Counted from the first letter of the stretch, positions 16,337 through 24,476 are shown. The stretch is 36,532 nt of DNA from an uncultured Paracoccaceae bacterium (GCA_937995865.1 CALKJA010000155.1:1-36532); one strand, 5' to 3'. A program made the numbers and translations. Notes: a model not told the origin generated them from the letters alone.

Positions 16337-18810
16337 TGGCTTTCAATGATTGTGTGCGCCGGGGCGTAGAGGGTGGCGAGATCGACCCAGCTAGAGCGGA
16401 GGCTCTGATCAAGGAGTATGAGGACGCCATCACCGAGCTGCGCAAGAGCATGGGCGAGACGCAGGCCGATATCACCGCAGCCCGGCAGGTCACCGAGCAA
16501 GCGCGCATTGAGGCGGCGGAGCGGCGGCGCGTGATGCAGTTGCAGGCAGCGGCTACAGGCCGTCAAATCGAGAGATTGCGCGCACACACCAATATCCGAG
16601 GGGAGCTGGACCCCGGCCAATACCTTAAGGACATGATTGCCAACTCACGGGGCGCAAATGGCAACACGTTGTCCGGCAGGTATGAGGCTGTACGGCGGTC
16701 TTTCCGTCGTGAGATGACCGAGGCTATCACGTCATTTAGAGCGAACCTTGCGGGCGTCCGGCGCAATAAGGAAACGCTGGCCAACGTGCGGCGTGAGGTG
16801 TTTGGCGAGGATACCGGGGACGCTCTTGCGGCTTCCATAGCCAAGTCTTGGGCGGGCGTTGCGGAGCGGGCGCGTACCCGCTTCAACGCTGCAGGCGGTC
16901 ACATCGGTAAGCGGTCAGACTGGGGCCTCCCCCAAAGCCACGACGCGGCGAAGTTGCGCCGCGTTAGCTACGAGCAATGGCGGGACGATATCGTCCAGCG
17001 CTTGGATGTGGAGGCCATGGCGCGGGACTTTAACGACGGGCGTGCGTATTCCCCCGAGCGCTTAGACAAGATGCTGCGCGATAGCTACGAGGCAATCCGC
17101 ACGGACGGATATTCCCGTCGCGAACCCTCCGTCAATCATGGCTCCGCTCTGCGCAACCGTCGTGCGGATCACAGGTTCTTCAAGTTTAAATCTGCCGATG
17201 ACTGGGCGGCATACTCCGCCAAGTATGGTTCGGGGGATGATGAGTTCCGCGTGATGATGGGGCACCTTGACCGTATGGCTATGGATATCGCCATGATGGA
17301 AGAACTTGGCCCCAACCCCACCCACGCATTCCGTTACCTCGGCGATGCAGCTCGGCAGCTCGCGGCTAAGTCTGCGGACGAGGGTGCGGTCGCTCGCGTC
17401 ACGCGTCGCCTGAAAATGGCGGACAACATGATGGACCTATTCACGGGACGGGGTAACGTGCCGGATCATCGCGGGGTTGCTCGGGGCGCATCTGCCCTGC
17501 GGAACTTCCTAAGCTCGGCGCACCTCGGCTCTGCCATCCTCTCAAGCGTGACGGATTTCAACACGCAGCGTATTGCCGCAGGGTTTGTGGGTATGAACAA
17601 GATGGGCTTTATGCGCCAGCTCTCCAGCCTCACCACTTCCCGAGCTATGCGCAACGAGGCTAACGACGCCGGGTTGATCTTTGAAAACGCGGTCGATGTA
17701 GGAAACGCGGTCGGTCGGTTTGAGATTGAGGAAATGCACGTCGAAGCCGCTGCACGGCTGGCCGATGGTGTGATCCGGTCCTCCGGTCTCGGATGGCTGA
17801 CCGAGGTTCAACGTCAATCGTTTGGGTTGGAGTTCATGAGCCAAGCCGCAAAGGTGTGGCAGCGCGAGGGGTGGGACGCGATGAACCCCAAGACACAACG
17901 CATGTTTGAGAGCTACGGCATATCATCTAAGGATTGGCCAGCCATTCAAAAGGCGGAAGTCCACGAGGCGGCAAACGGCATGCGCATCCTGCGCGCACAG
18001 GAGATTGAAGCGGTTGCGGGTTCGCGTGTCGCCGATAGCTACATGGAGGCGATCACCAGCTTAACCGAGTTTGCGATCCCCTCAACGAACGTGTTTGGCC
18101 GGGCGGCAATCTTGGGTAGCACTAAGGCGGGGTCCGTGTCCGGTGAAATGGTTCGGTTTGGATTGCAGTTTAAATCCTTTCCGGTGACCGTGATGGTGAC
18201 CCAGTTCGGGAGAATTATGTCCGAGGTGATGGAAGGCAGGCCAAAGAACGCATTGTCCTACGCGTCGGGGCTGTTCATCGGAGCAACGATCCTCGGGGGT
18301 CTGGCCATACAGCTCAAAGAAATAAGCAAGGGCAAGGACCCGCGCGATATGTCTAGCCCCAAGTTTTGGGCGGCGGCTATGTCGCAAGGCGGTGGCCTTG
18401 GTTTGTTCGGGGACTTCCTGTTCTCCGACCAGAACCGATTTGGCGGAGGTGTCGGCCAAACCATTGCGGGACCCGGCGTGGGCTTCATTGAAGACATGGT
18501 CCGTTTTACCGTGGGTAATGCGCAACAAGCGGTTGCCGGTGATGATACGCAGATGGGCAAGGAGTTCGTGAACTTGATGCGGCGCTATACGCCGGGCGGT
18601 TCGCTTTGGTATTTGCGCCTAGCCTATGAGCGCGAGGTGCTGGACCAAATGCAGCGCCTCGTTGATCCCAACGCCTCGGCGAGCTTCCGCACGAGGGACC
18701 GCCGCGCCGCCGATTACGACACGGACTATTTTATGGAGCCGGGGGCGTCTATACTGCAGAACAGAGGGAACCCGCGCGCGCCTGACTTTGGCAACGCTTT
18801 AGGAGAGTAA
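16336..18810 (+). CDS. Internal core/DNA-ejection protein, C-terminal half of a gp16-like pair
   Basis: The 824-aa product begins at ATG 16336, overlapping the preceding stop; an in-frame TTG at 16321 is rejected. It opens with MAFNDCVRRGVEGGEI and a long coiled coil (~20-85). Residues ~395-430 (FLSSAHLGSAILSSVTDFNTQ) resemble a motif I associate with large podophage internal proteins. A hydrophobic segment lies at ~635-655 (SYASGLFIGATILGGLAIQL). These features fit the C-terminal conduit region of a gp16-type ejection protein. Coupling by TGATG predicts near-equal amounts with its partner. Confidence 0.7.
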   Translation: MAFNDCVRRGVEGGEIDPARAEALIKEYEDAITELRKSMGETQADITAARQVTEQARIEAAERRRVMQLQAAATGRQIERLRAHTNIRGELDPGQYLKDMIANSRGANGNTLSGRYEAVRRSFRREMTEAITSFRANLAGVRRNKETLANVRREVFGEDTGDALAASIAKSWAGVAERARTRFNAAGGHIGKRSDWGLPQSHDAAKLRRVSYEQWRDDIVQRLDVEAMARDFNDGRAYSPERLDKMLRDSYEAIRTDGYSRREPSVNHGSALRNRRADHRFFKFKSADDWAAYSAKYGSGDDEFRVMMGHLDRMAMDIAMMEELGPNPTHAFRYLGDAARQLAAKSADEGAVARVTRRLKMADNMMDLFTGRGNVPDHRGVARGASALRNFLSSAHLGSAILSSVTDFNTQRIAAGFVGMNKMGFMRQLSSLTTSRAMRNEANDAGLIFENAVDVGNAVGRFEIEEMHVEAAARLADGVIRSSGLGWLTEVQRQSFGLEFMSQAAKVWQREGWDAMNPKTQRMFESYGISSKDWPAIQKAEVHEAANGMRILRAQEIEAVAGSRVADSYMEAITSLTEFAIPSTNVFGRAAILGSTKAGSVSGEMVRFGLQFKSFPVTVMVTQFGRIMSEVMEGRPKNALSYASGLFIGATILGGLAIQLKEISKGKDPRDMSSPKFWAAAMSQGGGLGLFGDFLFSDQNRFGGGVGQTIAGPGVGFIEDMVRFTVGNAQQAVAGDDTQMGKEFVNLMRRYTPGGSLWYLRLAYEREVLDQMQRLVDPNASASFRTRDRRAADYDTDYFMEPGASILQNRGNPRAPDFGNALGE

Positions 18811-18811
18811 C

Positions 18812-21349
18812 ATGGCCGTAACTGAAAGCACTTTGATTGTCGGGCCTCTGGTCCCTGCCGAGGGCGTCACCACAATTTCGCTTGATTATTTCTTTGAGCA
18901 AGAGGAATGGCTGGACGTTTACCAAGGCGACGCGTCCGATCCACTGGTCCTAAATACAGACTACACCGTCACGGGCGAGGGGACCACTACCGGGGTTGTT
19001 ACGCTAACCACGCCAGCGGATGGCGTGGACGCCTACTCGGTGGTGTTGACCGTTCCCATGCAGCGCTCAAGCGACCTGTCTTTCCGGGGCGGTTTCAGCA
19101 GCGAGCCGTTCAATCTTGAGCTGGACCGTGTGTGGCAGGCCATGCAGGGGCTGCGGACGCGTGTTGATCGGTCTCTCTCCGTCGGCCAGACGGAGGATGC
19201 CTTACCGCTATTCCTCCGCGACGAGAGTGCCACGGACAGCCGGGTCCTGCAGTTCAACGAGGATAGCACTGCTGTCATTCCGGGCGTTAGCGTATCCGAC
19301 ATTGAAAGCGCCGCAGACAATGCGGCGCTAGCACAGGCGGCGGCGGACAGTGCGGCGGCGCAAGCTGCCCTGACTGCCGTGGCTCTGGGGGCCGTGGGTG
19401 ACGGCGTGACAAATGACACGCAGGCATTTACCGACATTGAGGCGGTGACTACTGGTCGGGTGGTTGATCTGAGTGGTCGCACCTACTTGGTCGACAGTGA
19501 GCCAAAGGGTAACTTCTACGTTAACGGCAAGTGGATCATTTCCTCCGTGACCTACCCGTCTCTGGACAGTGCGACCACAATATCAGCGGACTATCCCCAG
19601 TACACCACGGGCGATCTTGACGACCCTAGCACAGCGGGCACGCTGGTCAATCCTAGCAGCGGCGGACGCACCACGGATCACCAGATCGTCCTCATGGGAT
19701 CGCGCAAGTCCAAGGCTAGCTTTGTGCGCGCGGGTGTTTTTGTGTCCAACGAAAGCGAGGCGCGCGGCAATGGTTCCATGGTCGGCGCGTCCCGGCTGAC
19801 TATCGTGGAGGGCAACTCCGCCGCCGCGTTTGCGTGTGAGGAAGTCATCGCCGCAGGTCGCAAGTCGTTCGGGGCTGGCTCCATTCGGGCATTCATGCCG
19901 GGGGAGTTCTCCGCCGCTATCGTTTCCAAGGATATCGAGATCACCACGTCCGGAACGCAGGTTGGGTACAATGCTGTTATTGGCGGTACAAATGTTTACA
20001 TCGGCGAGGGCTACGGCTTTGATTTTGATTATGAAATCAACGCATCGGGCACAATTGAAAACATGGTCTTGTTGTCTGGCGGTGTCGGTTATGCCAGCGA
20101 TACAACTCTGGTGATTGAGACCCTTGGCGGCTTGGGGTCTGGCGCTGCCGGGACGGTGACCGTTGATGGGTCCGGGACCATCACCGCCTTGACGCTAACC
20201 AGCGGCGGTTCCGGGTATGTTCCGGGAGATACTCGGATATATTTGGAAAGTGGGGATGCGTCTTACAATGTGGCCATTGGTGTCACTGGTGTTTCGACAA
20301 TGTCGGGCAGTGTCGCTGCGATCGCTGGCACTCGCCAAGGCCGCGTTTCTGGAACCCGGAATTTCCTCGGTGGCTGCGATGACTTCGACGTAACAAGCGA
20401 CAGCGCCGGGGCGCTATTCGCAACGCTCGGCACGGTCTCGGGTGAACAGTCTGCAGCCATGACTGGCTCACAGATTGAAGTGACCGGCGCGCAAAGCATG
20501 GGTGTCTGCAGTCGCCGCATTGTCGTTGCGGGAAACCGCGTCTTGGCAATGGGCAACGCCTCGTCCGGCAGCGCGTCGAGCGCCAACCGGAAAATTCAAC
20601 TTGATGCGGACACGGGCAATATATCTGCGGCGGGCACGATCACCGGCAGCACCGTGTTTGCGGACTATGCTTACATGCTCAAGAACGAGAGCGTTGGGGC
20701 AATCCCTCTCGGCACGCTGGTCACTATGGACGGCGAGGAGGTCCGGCCCTCCGTCGCTGGCGATGAGATCGCGGGCGCAATTACAGCCCACGCCCTGATC
20801 GTGGCAGGGGATAGCCCATTCGAGTGGGGCGGACGCTTCTTGACTGGCGAGTTTGATGAGCAACTGCTAGAGGAAATCCCCGATCCTGACTGGCCCCCTT
20901 TCATTGAGGACCCAGAGTGGGAGGCCACCATCCCGAACCCGCTACACCCCGAGTACGAGGAGACGCGGGTGACCAATTCGGAAGGCGTGGTGGAAGTGCA
21001 CGAGGCCCTCTTGTCAGAGGCCCGCATCCCGAACCCAACACCAGCCGACATGATACCGAACCCCGCGCCGCAGGGAACTATCATGGCCCCCATTGAAAAC
21101 CCCGAGTATGACCCCGATCAACCCAACGTCCCGCGCAGCTCTCGCCCGGACGACTGGTCCAAGGTGGGCATCATGGGCAAGCTGCACATTCGCTGCGATC
21201 AGAGCGTGGAGAAAAACTCATACATCGCAAGCGACGACCTCGCGCGGGCAACGGCATCGGACACCAAGACGCGTATTCGTTGCATGAAGATCACAACGCC
21301 ATATGATGAAACCAAGGGGTACGGTGTCGCGCTGTGCTTTAGATCGTAA
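18812..21349 (+). CDS. Tail fibre/spike with T7-type anchor, beta-helix start and Peptidase_G2-type chaperone
   Basis: The 845-aa receptor-binding protein has a modular build. Residues 1-130 match the T7 gp17-type N-terminal anchor that docks on the tail. An Ala-rich helix follows at 165-190. AVGDGVTNDTQAF at 195-206 is the usual opening of pectate-lyase-like beta-helix spikes. Two copies of a ~40-residue unit with S-G-G-x-G-Y lie at about 410-480. The C-terminus (~605-845: WGGRFL near the middle, then SRPDDWSKVGIMGKLHIR) resembles the Peptidase_G2 intramolecular chaperone, which trimerises the spike and then cleaves itself off. A Pro/Glu-rich stretch interrupts this domain, as in relatives. 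Confidence 0.85.
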   Translation: MAVTESTLIVGPLVPAEGVTTISLDYFFEQEEWLDVYQGDASDPLVLNTDYTVTGEGTTTGVVTLTTPADGVDAYSVVLTVPMQRSSDLSFRGGFSSEPFNLELDRVWQAMQGLRTRVDRSLSVGQTEDALPLFLRDESATDSRVLQFNEDSTAVIPGVSVSDIESAADNAALAQAAADSAAAQAALTAVALGAVGDGVTNDTQAFTDIEAVTTGRVVDLSGRTYLVDSEPKGNFYVNGKWIISSVTYPSLDSATTISADYPQYTTGDLDDPSTAGTLVNPSSGGRTTDHQIVLMGSRKSKASFVRAGVFVSNESEARGNGSMVGASRLTIVEGNSAAAFACEEVIAAGRKSFGAGSIRAFMPGEFSAAIVSKDIEITTSGTQVGYNAVIGGTNVYIGEGYGFDFDYEINASGTIENMVLLSGGVGYASDTTLVIETLGGLGSGAAGTVTVDGSGTITALTLTSGGSGYVPGDTRIYLESGDASYNVAIGVTGVSTMSGSVAAIAGTRQGRVSGTRNFLGGCDDFDVTSDSAGALFATLGTVSGEQSAAMTGSQIEVTGAQSMGVCSRRIVVAGNRVLAMGNASSGSASSANRKIQLDADTGNISAAGTITGSTVFADYAYMLKNESVGAIPLGTLVTMDGEEVRPSVAGDEIAGAITAHALIVAGDSPFEWGGRFLTGEFDEQLLEEIPDPDWPPFIEDPEWEATIPNPLHPEYEETRVTNSEGVVEVHEALLSEARIPNPTPADMIPNPAPQGTIMAPIENPEYDPDQPNVPRSSRPDDWSKVGIMGKLHIRCDQSVEKNSYIASDDLARATASDTKTRIRCMKITTPYDETKGYGVALCFRS

Positions 21350-21361
21350 CGGAGCAAGCAC

Positions 21362-21571
21362 TTGACCGACGTAATTCTAAGGAAACTTGACGAGCACGCC
21401 CAACGGCTAACCGCGCTCGAAACACGTAACGCGGTGGATGAGGTGCACCACGCCAACGTAATGAGCCGACTGGGCAGCATTGAGGACACCCTGAAATGGT
21501 TGGTGCGCCTGATCATAGGCGGGCTGCTCATGGCGGCGGTCACGTATGTTGTGCAAGGGGGTCTCCTCTAA
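21362..21571 (+). CDS. Small coiled-coil plus one transmembrane protein (XhlA/holin-like)
   Basis: The 69-aa product uses a TTG start at 21362, seven bases after GGAG. The N-terminal ~45 residues form a heptad-like helix; residues ~47-66 (LVRLIIGGLLMAAVTYVV) form one membrane span. This cytoplasmic coil plus C-terminal anchor is the layout of XhlA-type proteins linked to lysis. It opens the lysis cassette and overlaps the next gene (TAATG). Holin activity is only inferred. Confidence 0.65.
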   Translation: MTDVILRKLDEHAQRLTALETRNAVDEVHHANVMSRLGSIEDTLKWLVRLIIGGLLMAAVTYVVQGGLL

Positions 21572-21999
21572 TGTTGCGCGTTGTTCAGATTGCGAGTGTT
21601 GCTGTCCTTGCGCTGGGGTTGGGCGCGAACCTCGGGCGCATAGAGGGCACGGTGTGGCCAGTCACAGACGAGACGGCGATCACCAAGGTTGAGGTTTTGG
21701 AATATGGGCAGTCCCGCATCTGGGGCGAGTTTCGGAAATTGAGGGACTGCCGGTTCGAGGGGCTGACCTTTTACCTGACCTCGGCTGGCGGTGGCTCCGC
21801 TGCCGATCTTGTGTTCGAGGGCGGCACAAAAGTACGGGACAGCGGGTTCGAAACCTTCGGTCCGTGGCGCGTGCAGTTGACGGCGGAACAACTGCGCGAG
21901 CGGTCACGGGCCGAGGTTCGTCATGTGTGCCCGATGTTTGCAATCGGAGGACGATCTGTGTATAGACCTTGGCAGACGGTGACGCAGTTTTACCCGTGA
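21571..21999 (+). CDS. Membrane-anchored lysis-cassette protein, unknown
   Basis: The 142-aa product starts at ATG 21571, overlapping the previous stop. It has an N-terminal hydrophobic segment (residues 5-22) that is a signal anchor or signal peptide, then a soluble ~115-residue domain with two Cys (about C60 and C120) that could pair in the periplasm. I do not recognise the family; similar proteins occur beside phage holins. It could be a periplasmic lysis helper or an exclusion factor. Confidence 0.65.
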   Translation: MLRVVQIASVAVLALGLGANLGRIEGTVWPVTDETAITKVEVLEYGQSRIWGEFRKLRDCRFEGLTFYLTSAGGGSAADLVFEGGTKVRDSGFETFGPWRVQLTAEQLRERSRAEVRHVCPMFAIGGRSVYRPWQTVTQFYP

Positions 22000-22026
22000 C
22001 GCCGCGCCAATATTGCGGGGGTCCAA

Positions 22027-22185
22027 GTGTTTGAATTTAAGTTTTTAGCGGGCTTGCTGGTGGGTGTTTCACTAACTTTTGTATATGCTGCTTGGATCGC
22101 CATTAGGTGGTATCACCCGATTATCAGATCACAGCAGCGGCAGTTAGAGAAAGCAGCAAGGCTATCCGATGAGCAAGATACTTGA
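22027..22185 (+). CDS. Small membrane protein, 52 aa, GTG start
   Basis: This short gene fills the gap 22000-22168 and runs 17 bases into the next gene. The start is GTG 22027 preceded by GCGGGGG. It encodes one membrane span (residues ~7-27: LAGLLVGVSLTFVYAAWIAI) with a basic C-terminal helix rich in Gln/Arg. The layout resembles small holin-like or i-spanin-like lysis proteins. It is easily missed because of its size and GTG start. Confidence 0.55.
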   Translation: MFEFKFLAGLLVGVSLTFVYAAWIAIRWYHPIIRSQQRQLEKAARLSDEQDT

Positions 22186-22564
22186 GCCGGACGCGTTCCG
22201 TGGGCAACCCCTAGCTTGGGCCGGAAATCAATGCGGGCATTTTGTGTTAGGGATGTTCTCGGCGTTCTTCATATGCGTGACATTCTTCTACGTCATCGGC
22301 GAGCTACCTTACCGCGCGCATGTGTTTTGGATTATCGCCCTCGCCTATGTTTCATTTGAGGTCTACGGGCAGGGCTGGCGGGGTTGGGATACGGTGGATG
22401 ATACCGTTTTCGTTGTGGCGTATGGCACCGGCGGGACGCTGGCGGGCTTCACGGAGCACCAAGTCGGATCACTGCAGCCGGTGCCTGACATGCAAATCCT
22501 CACCACCTTTGCGGTAGTCATGACCGCCCATCTGATCATGGGAATGGTATTTCGGCTGGAATAG
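22169..22564 (+). CDS. Polytopic membrane protein, possible holin
   Basis: The 131-aa product has about four predicted spans (residues ~24-45, 52-66, 82-97 and 108-128) and no enzymatic motif. A conserved-looking GWRGWDTVDDTVFVVAYGTGG stretch lies between spans 2 and 3. It sits between single-span proteins and the two-span holin candidate ahead of the endolysin. Being larger than typical holins, it may instead be an antiholin or accessory membrane protein. Confidence 0.65.
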   Translation: MSKILEPDAFRGQPLAWAGNQCGHFVLGMFSAFFICVTFFYVIGELPYRAHVFWIIALAYVSFEVYGQGWRGWDTVDDTVFVVAYGTGGTLAGFTEHQVGSLQPVPDMQILTTFAVVMTAHLIMGMVFRLE

Positions 22565-22603
22565 CCGTATGATTGCGCCAGTTCATTCCGGCGGGGTCTC
22601 GAT

Positions 22604-22819
22604 ATGACAACACCTTCTAAAACGTACAAGCGAGAGGTTGCGGTGTCTGCAATAGGATTGTGGGCCGCGCTTGTCGCTTGGTGCGTTTATGACTTCTGGG
22701 TCCATAGAGACGTCACTGCCTTTGAGGTGCTCAAAATCACCAGCGCCCCCGTGTGGCTGTTCTGCGGAGCAGCCTTTGGGATGGACAGTGCATCTAAACA
22801 GTTTGGGGAAAGAAAATGA
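22604..22819 (+). CDS. Two-span holin candidate
   Basis: The 71-aa product has a charged N-terminus, two spans (about 14-30 and 43-60) and a charged C-terminus with KQFGERK. This is the size and topology of class II holins, which make the inner-membrane lesions that release or activate endolysin. The stop overlaps the endolysin ATG (22816-22819), the usual holin-endolysin coupling, which makes it the best holin candidate among the five membrane proteins of the cassette. Confidence 0.72.
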   Translation: MTTPSKTYKREVAVSAIGLWAALVAWCVYDFWVHRDVTAFEVLKITSAPVWLFCGAAFGMDSASKQFGERK

Positions 22820-23301
22820 CATATAGCTTAGGGCGTCGGTCGCGCCAAGAATTAGAAGGTGTTCACCCGGATATCGTCCGGGTTGTTGAGCGCGCTATCG
22901 AGATCACTGACCAAGACTTCACCGTGTTTGACGGCATCCGAACAGCAGCCGACCAGCGGAAACTCTACAACCGCCGCGCGTCGCAGCGGGACGGGTATAA
23001 CCGCAAGAGCCAGCACCAGAAACAGGCGAGCGGATTTGGCGAGGCTGTGGACTTGGTGCCTTGGATCAACGGCAAGCCCGTCTGGGATTGGGATGCGATC
23101 TACAAAATCGCGGAGGCCGTTGTGCAGGCCGCTGTAGAGCTGGGCGTGCCGTTACGCTGGGGCGGTTGCTGGGGGGACGTCCCCGTCAATGAGCTGTCCG
23201 GATCGCCAGAGAACTGGGTCGCCGCCTACGTGAAGCGCAAGCGGTCGCAGGGCAAGCGCGCCTTTAATGATGGGCCGCACTGGGAGCTTATGCACCCATG
23301 A
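22816..23301 (+). CDS. Endolysin, M15-family L-Ala-D-Glu-type peptidase
   Basis: The 161-aa cell-wall peptidase cuts peptide stems of peptidoglycan. Zinc-site motifs of the VanY/M15 group are visible: S-x-H at 65-67, G-x-A-V-D-L with Asp79, W-G-G at 115-117, and D-G-P-H-W-E with His155 and Glu157. The family normally uses two His and one Asp for zinc plus an acidic catalytic residue, all present. There is no signal peptide or separate binding domain, so export depends on the holin. It is flanked by holin candidate and spanins with ATGA overlaps. Confidence 0.92.
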   Translation: MTYSLGRRSRQELEGVHPDIVRVVERAIEITDQDFTVFDGIRTAADQRKLYNRRASQRDGYNRKSQHQKQASGFGEAVDLVPWINGKPVWDWDAIYKIAEAVVQAAVELGVPLRWGGCWGDVPVNELSGSPENWVAAYVKRKRSQGKRAFNDGPHWELMHP

Positions 23302-23564
23302 TCCGCCTTGCCGTACTCGGAGCAATCATAGCCGCCTCATTCGGGGGCGGCTTTCTGTCCGGCAAGGGGTGGTGCGAGGGTGTCCATGCGAAGCAGGATC
23401 GGGCCATCCTCATCGAACAGAACCGGCGGGAGGCCGCGCGGCAAATCAGGGAAGCGGAGCGGGACGCAGCCGCTCGGGAATTAGAGGATCAAGCATTTGC
23501 GCAACCCATCACTAATGATTGTGGCCTGCCTGCTGACCGGGTGCGGCGACTTAATCTCCGATAA
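23298..23564 (+). CDS. Rz: Inner-membrane spanin (Rz-like)
   Basis: The 88-aa product has an N-terminal membrane anchor (residues ~3-25) and a charged coiled coil (~34-68) rich in Arg/Glu/Ala reaching into the periplasm, as in i-spanins. The ATG overlaps the endolysin stop. The o-spanin gene starts within its last third in another frame. Together they fuse inner and outer membrane at the last step of lysis, which implies a Gram-negative host. Confidence 0.82.
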   Translation: MIRLAVLGAIIAASFGGGFLSGKGWCEGVHAKQDRAILIEQNRREAARQIREAERDAAARELEDQAFAQPITNDCGLPADRVRRLNLR

Positions 23565-23709
23565 TACATCACCGGCGGCGCTTTGTGCACCGCCGGTTGA
23601 GCTGCCCGATAGCGGACTTAATGATCAGCAGATAGAAGTTCTTTGGGGGCGCGACCGTGCCGAGCTGCGTAGCTGCGGCGACAAGTTTGCCACGGCTACC
23701 GGGCGGTAG
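23497..23709 (+). CDS. Rz1: Outer-membrane lipoprotein spanin (Rz1-like)
   Basis: The 70-aa product starts at TTG 23497, supported by AGAGGA at 23483-23488. The short signal peptide ends in the lipobox LLTGC, so the mature lipoprotein begins at Cys16 and is probably kept at the outer membrane. A Pro-containing stretch (APPVELP) follows, as is common in o-spanins. It overlaps the end of the Rz-like gene in another frame, the classical Rz/Rz1 overlapping layout. The last rightward gene before the convergent junction. Confidence 0.82.
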   Translation: MRNPSLMIVACLLTGCGDLISDNTSPAALCAPPVELPDSGLNDQQIEVLWGRDRAELRSCGDKFATATGR

Positions 23710-23756
23710 CACAGGGAAACCAACAAGCACCCAATAATCACAATATCAATTCCCAT
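23625..23756 (-). CDS. Possible tiny membrane peptide antisense to the o-spanin
   Basis: This is a 43-residue reading frame with ATG at 23756 and AAGGAG nine bases upstream. It has a hydrophobic N-terminus (MGIDIVIIGCLLVSL) and a basic tail. It would be the last gene of the leftward early unit, running into the o-spanin from the other strand. It is short and antisense to a real gene, so it may be fortuitous. Confidence 0.25.
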   Translation of the reverse strand: MGIDIVIIGCLLVSLCYRPVAVANLSPQLRSSARSRPQRTSIC

Positions 23757-23762
23757 CTTTCA

Positions 23763-24065
23763 TCACTCCTTTTCTGTGGTTGTTTGGGCCTTCCGGTCCC
23801 GATCTTCGCCGAGCATTGCATCCACGCGGGACGCAACCTCGCCTATCATGCCCTCGCCGGGCGTACCCTTGCGGCCCCGGTGGAGCCTCCAGTGTTTAAG
23901 CATCTGCATCACGGCCTTGCCTTGCTTGGCTAGCAGGTTGTTATAGTTCTGGTAGCACTTGCGGTCACAGTATGACCGGCCCTTTGGGACCTTTGCGCCG
24001 CACCAGTCACACGCGCCCCGGTGAAGGGGCTGGGGCGGTCTTGCTTCTCGTCTATCGGTAGTCAT
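23763..24065 (-). CDS. Small zinc-finger protein
   Basis: The 100-aa basic product has a C-x-x-C at about 19-22 and a C-x-x-x-C at about 33-37 (CDWCG...YCDRKC), a treble-clef or zinc-ribbon-like pattern, followed by a Gln/Lys-rich helix. A DNA/RNA-binding or host-protein-binding role is likely; no specific function is known. The start has GGAG upstream. It follows the long dyad at 24088-24120. Last well-supported gene of the leftward unit. Confidence 0.65.
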   Translation of the reverse strand: MTTDRREARPPQPLHRGACDWCGAKVPKGRSYCDRKCYQNYNNLLAKQGKAVMQMLKHWRLHRGRKGTPGEGMIGEVASRVDAMLGEDRDRKAQTTTEKE

Positions 24066-24087
24066 GAGTTGCTCCTCTAGCCCCCGT

Positions 24088-24120
24088 CACAGCGGGAGTA
24101 AGTAACTTACGCCCGCTGTG
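24088..24120. promoter_or_regulatory. 33-bp near-perfect dyad between two leftward genes
   Basis: CACAGCGGG and GTAAGT on the left pair with ACTTAC and CCCGCTGTG on the right around a central A, with one A/G mismatch. As RNA this is a very stable hairpin; as DNA it is a 15-bp half-site palindrome. No T-run follows on either strand, so it is not a standard terminator. An RNA-processing/stability element or operator is more likely. Confidence 0.75.
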
Positions 24121-24128
24121 CTCTTGCC

Positions 24129-24419
24129 TTAATCCCCGAAATCGAAACCGATCTCTTGCGGAGGCTGTGGCTTTGGTGGCTCAAACGCGTTGAACTGTGG
24201 CCCTAGAACGGCGATCACCGTGCCGAGCCGTTCACAGGCGGCCTTTGCCTCCGCCTCCACCTTGGCTCGCCCGAGGTCCTTCGCCTTGGGGTCACCCTTC
24301 ACCACCTCAATCACGTTGCGTGTTTCGGTCTGGCGAATAGTCATGAATACCGGCGTTTTTTTAAAGTCGATTTTCTCAACTGGCTTGCGTGCGGCTTCTG
24401 TTTCTGTCTGGTCTGTCAT
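24129..24419 (-). CDS. Hypothetical protein, 96 aa
   Basis: I do not recognise it. It is a charged N-terminus, a short strand-helix core (about 20-75), a Pro-rich linker (EPPKPQPPQ), and a terminal acidic/aromatic tip, EIGFDFGD. The disordered linker plus acidic-aromatic tip loosely recalls single-stranded DNA-binding proteins, whose tails dock partners. The rest is too short for an SSB OB fold, so this is only a hint. AAGGA precedes the ATG. Confidence 0.62.
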   Translation of the reverse strand: MTDQTETEAARKPVEKIDFKKTPVFMTIRQTETRNVIEVVKGDPKAKDLGRAKVEAEAKAACERLGTVIAVLGPQFNAFEPPKPQPPQEIGFDFGD

Positions 24420-24476
24420 AGTCTCGTTTCCTTCGGTTGGTTTTTTGGATTGGTTCCCGCAAGGCGGGGGTGGTGG

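Noticed and set aside
23695-23710. Terminator at the end of the lysis cassette
   Set aside because: Short GCTACC/GGTAGC stem with GGGC loop but no T-run; insufficient as an intrinsic terminator.
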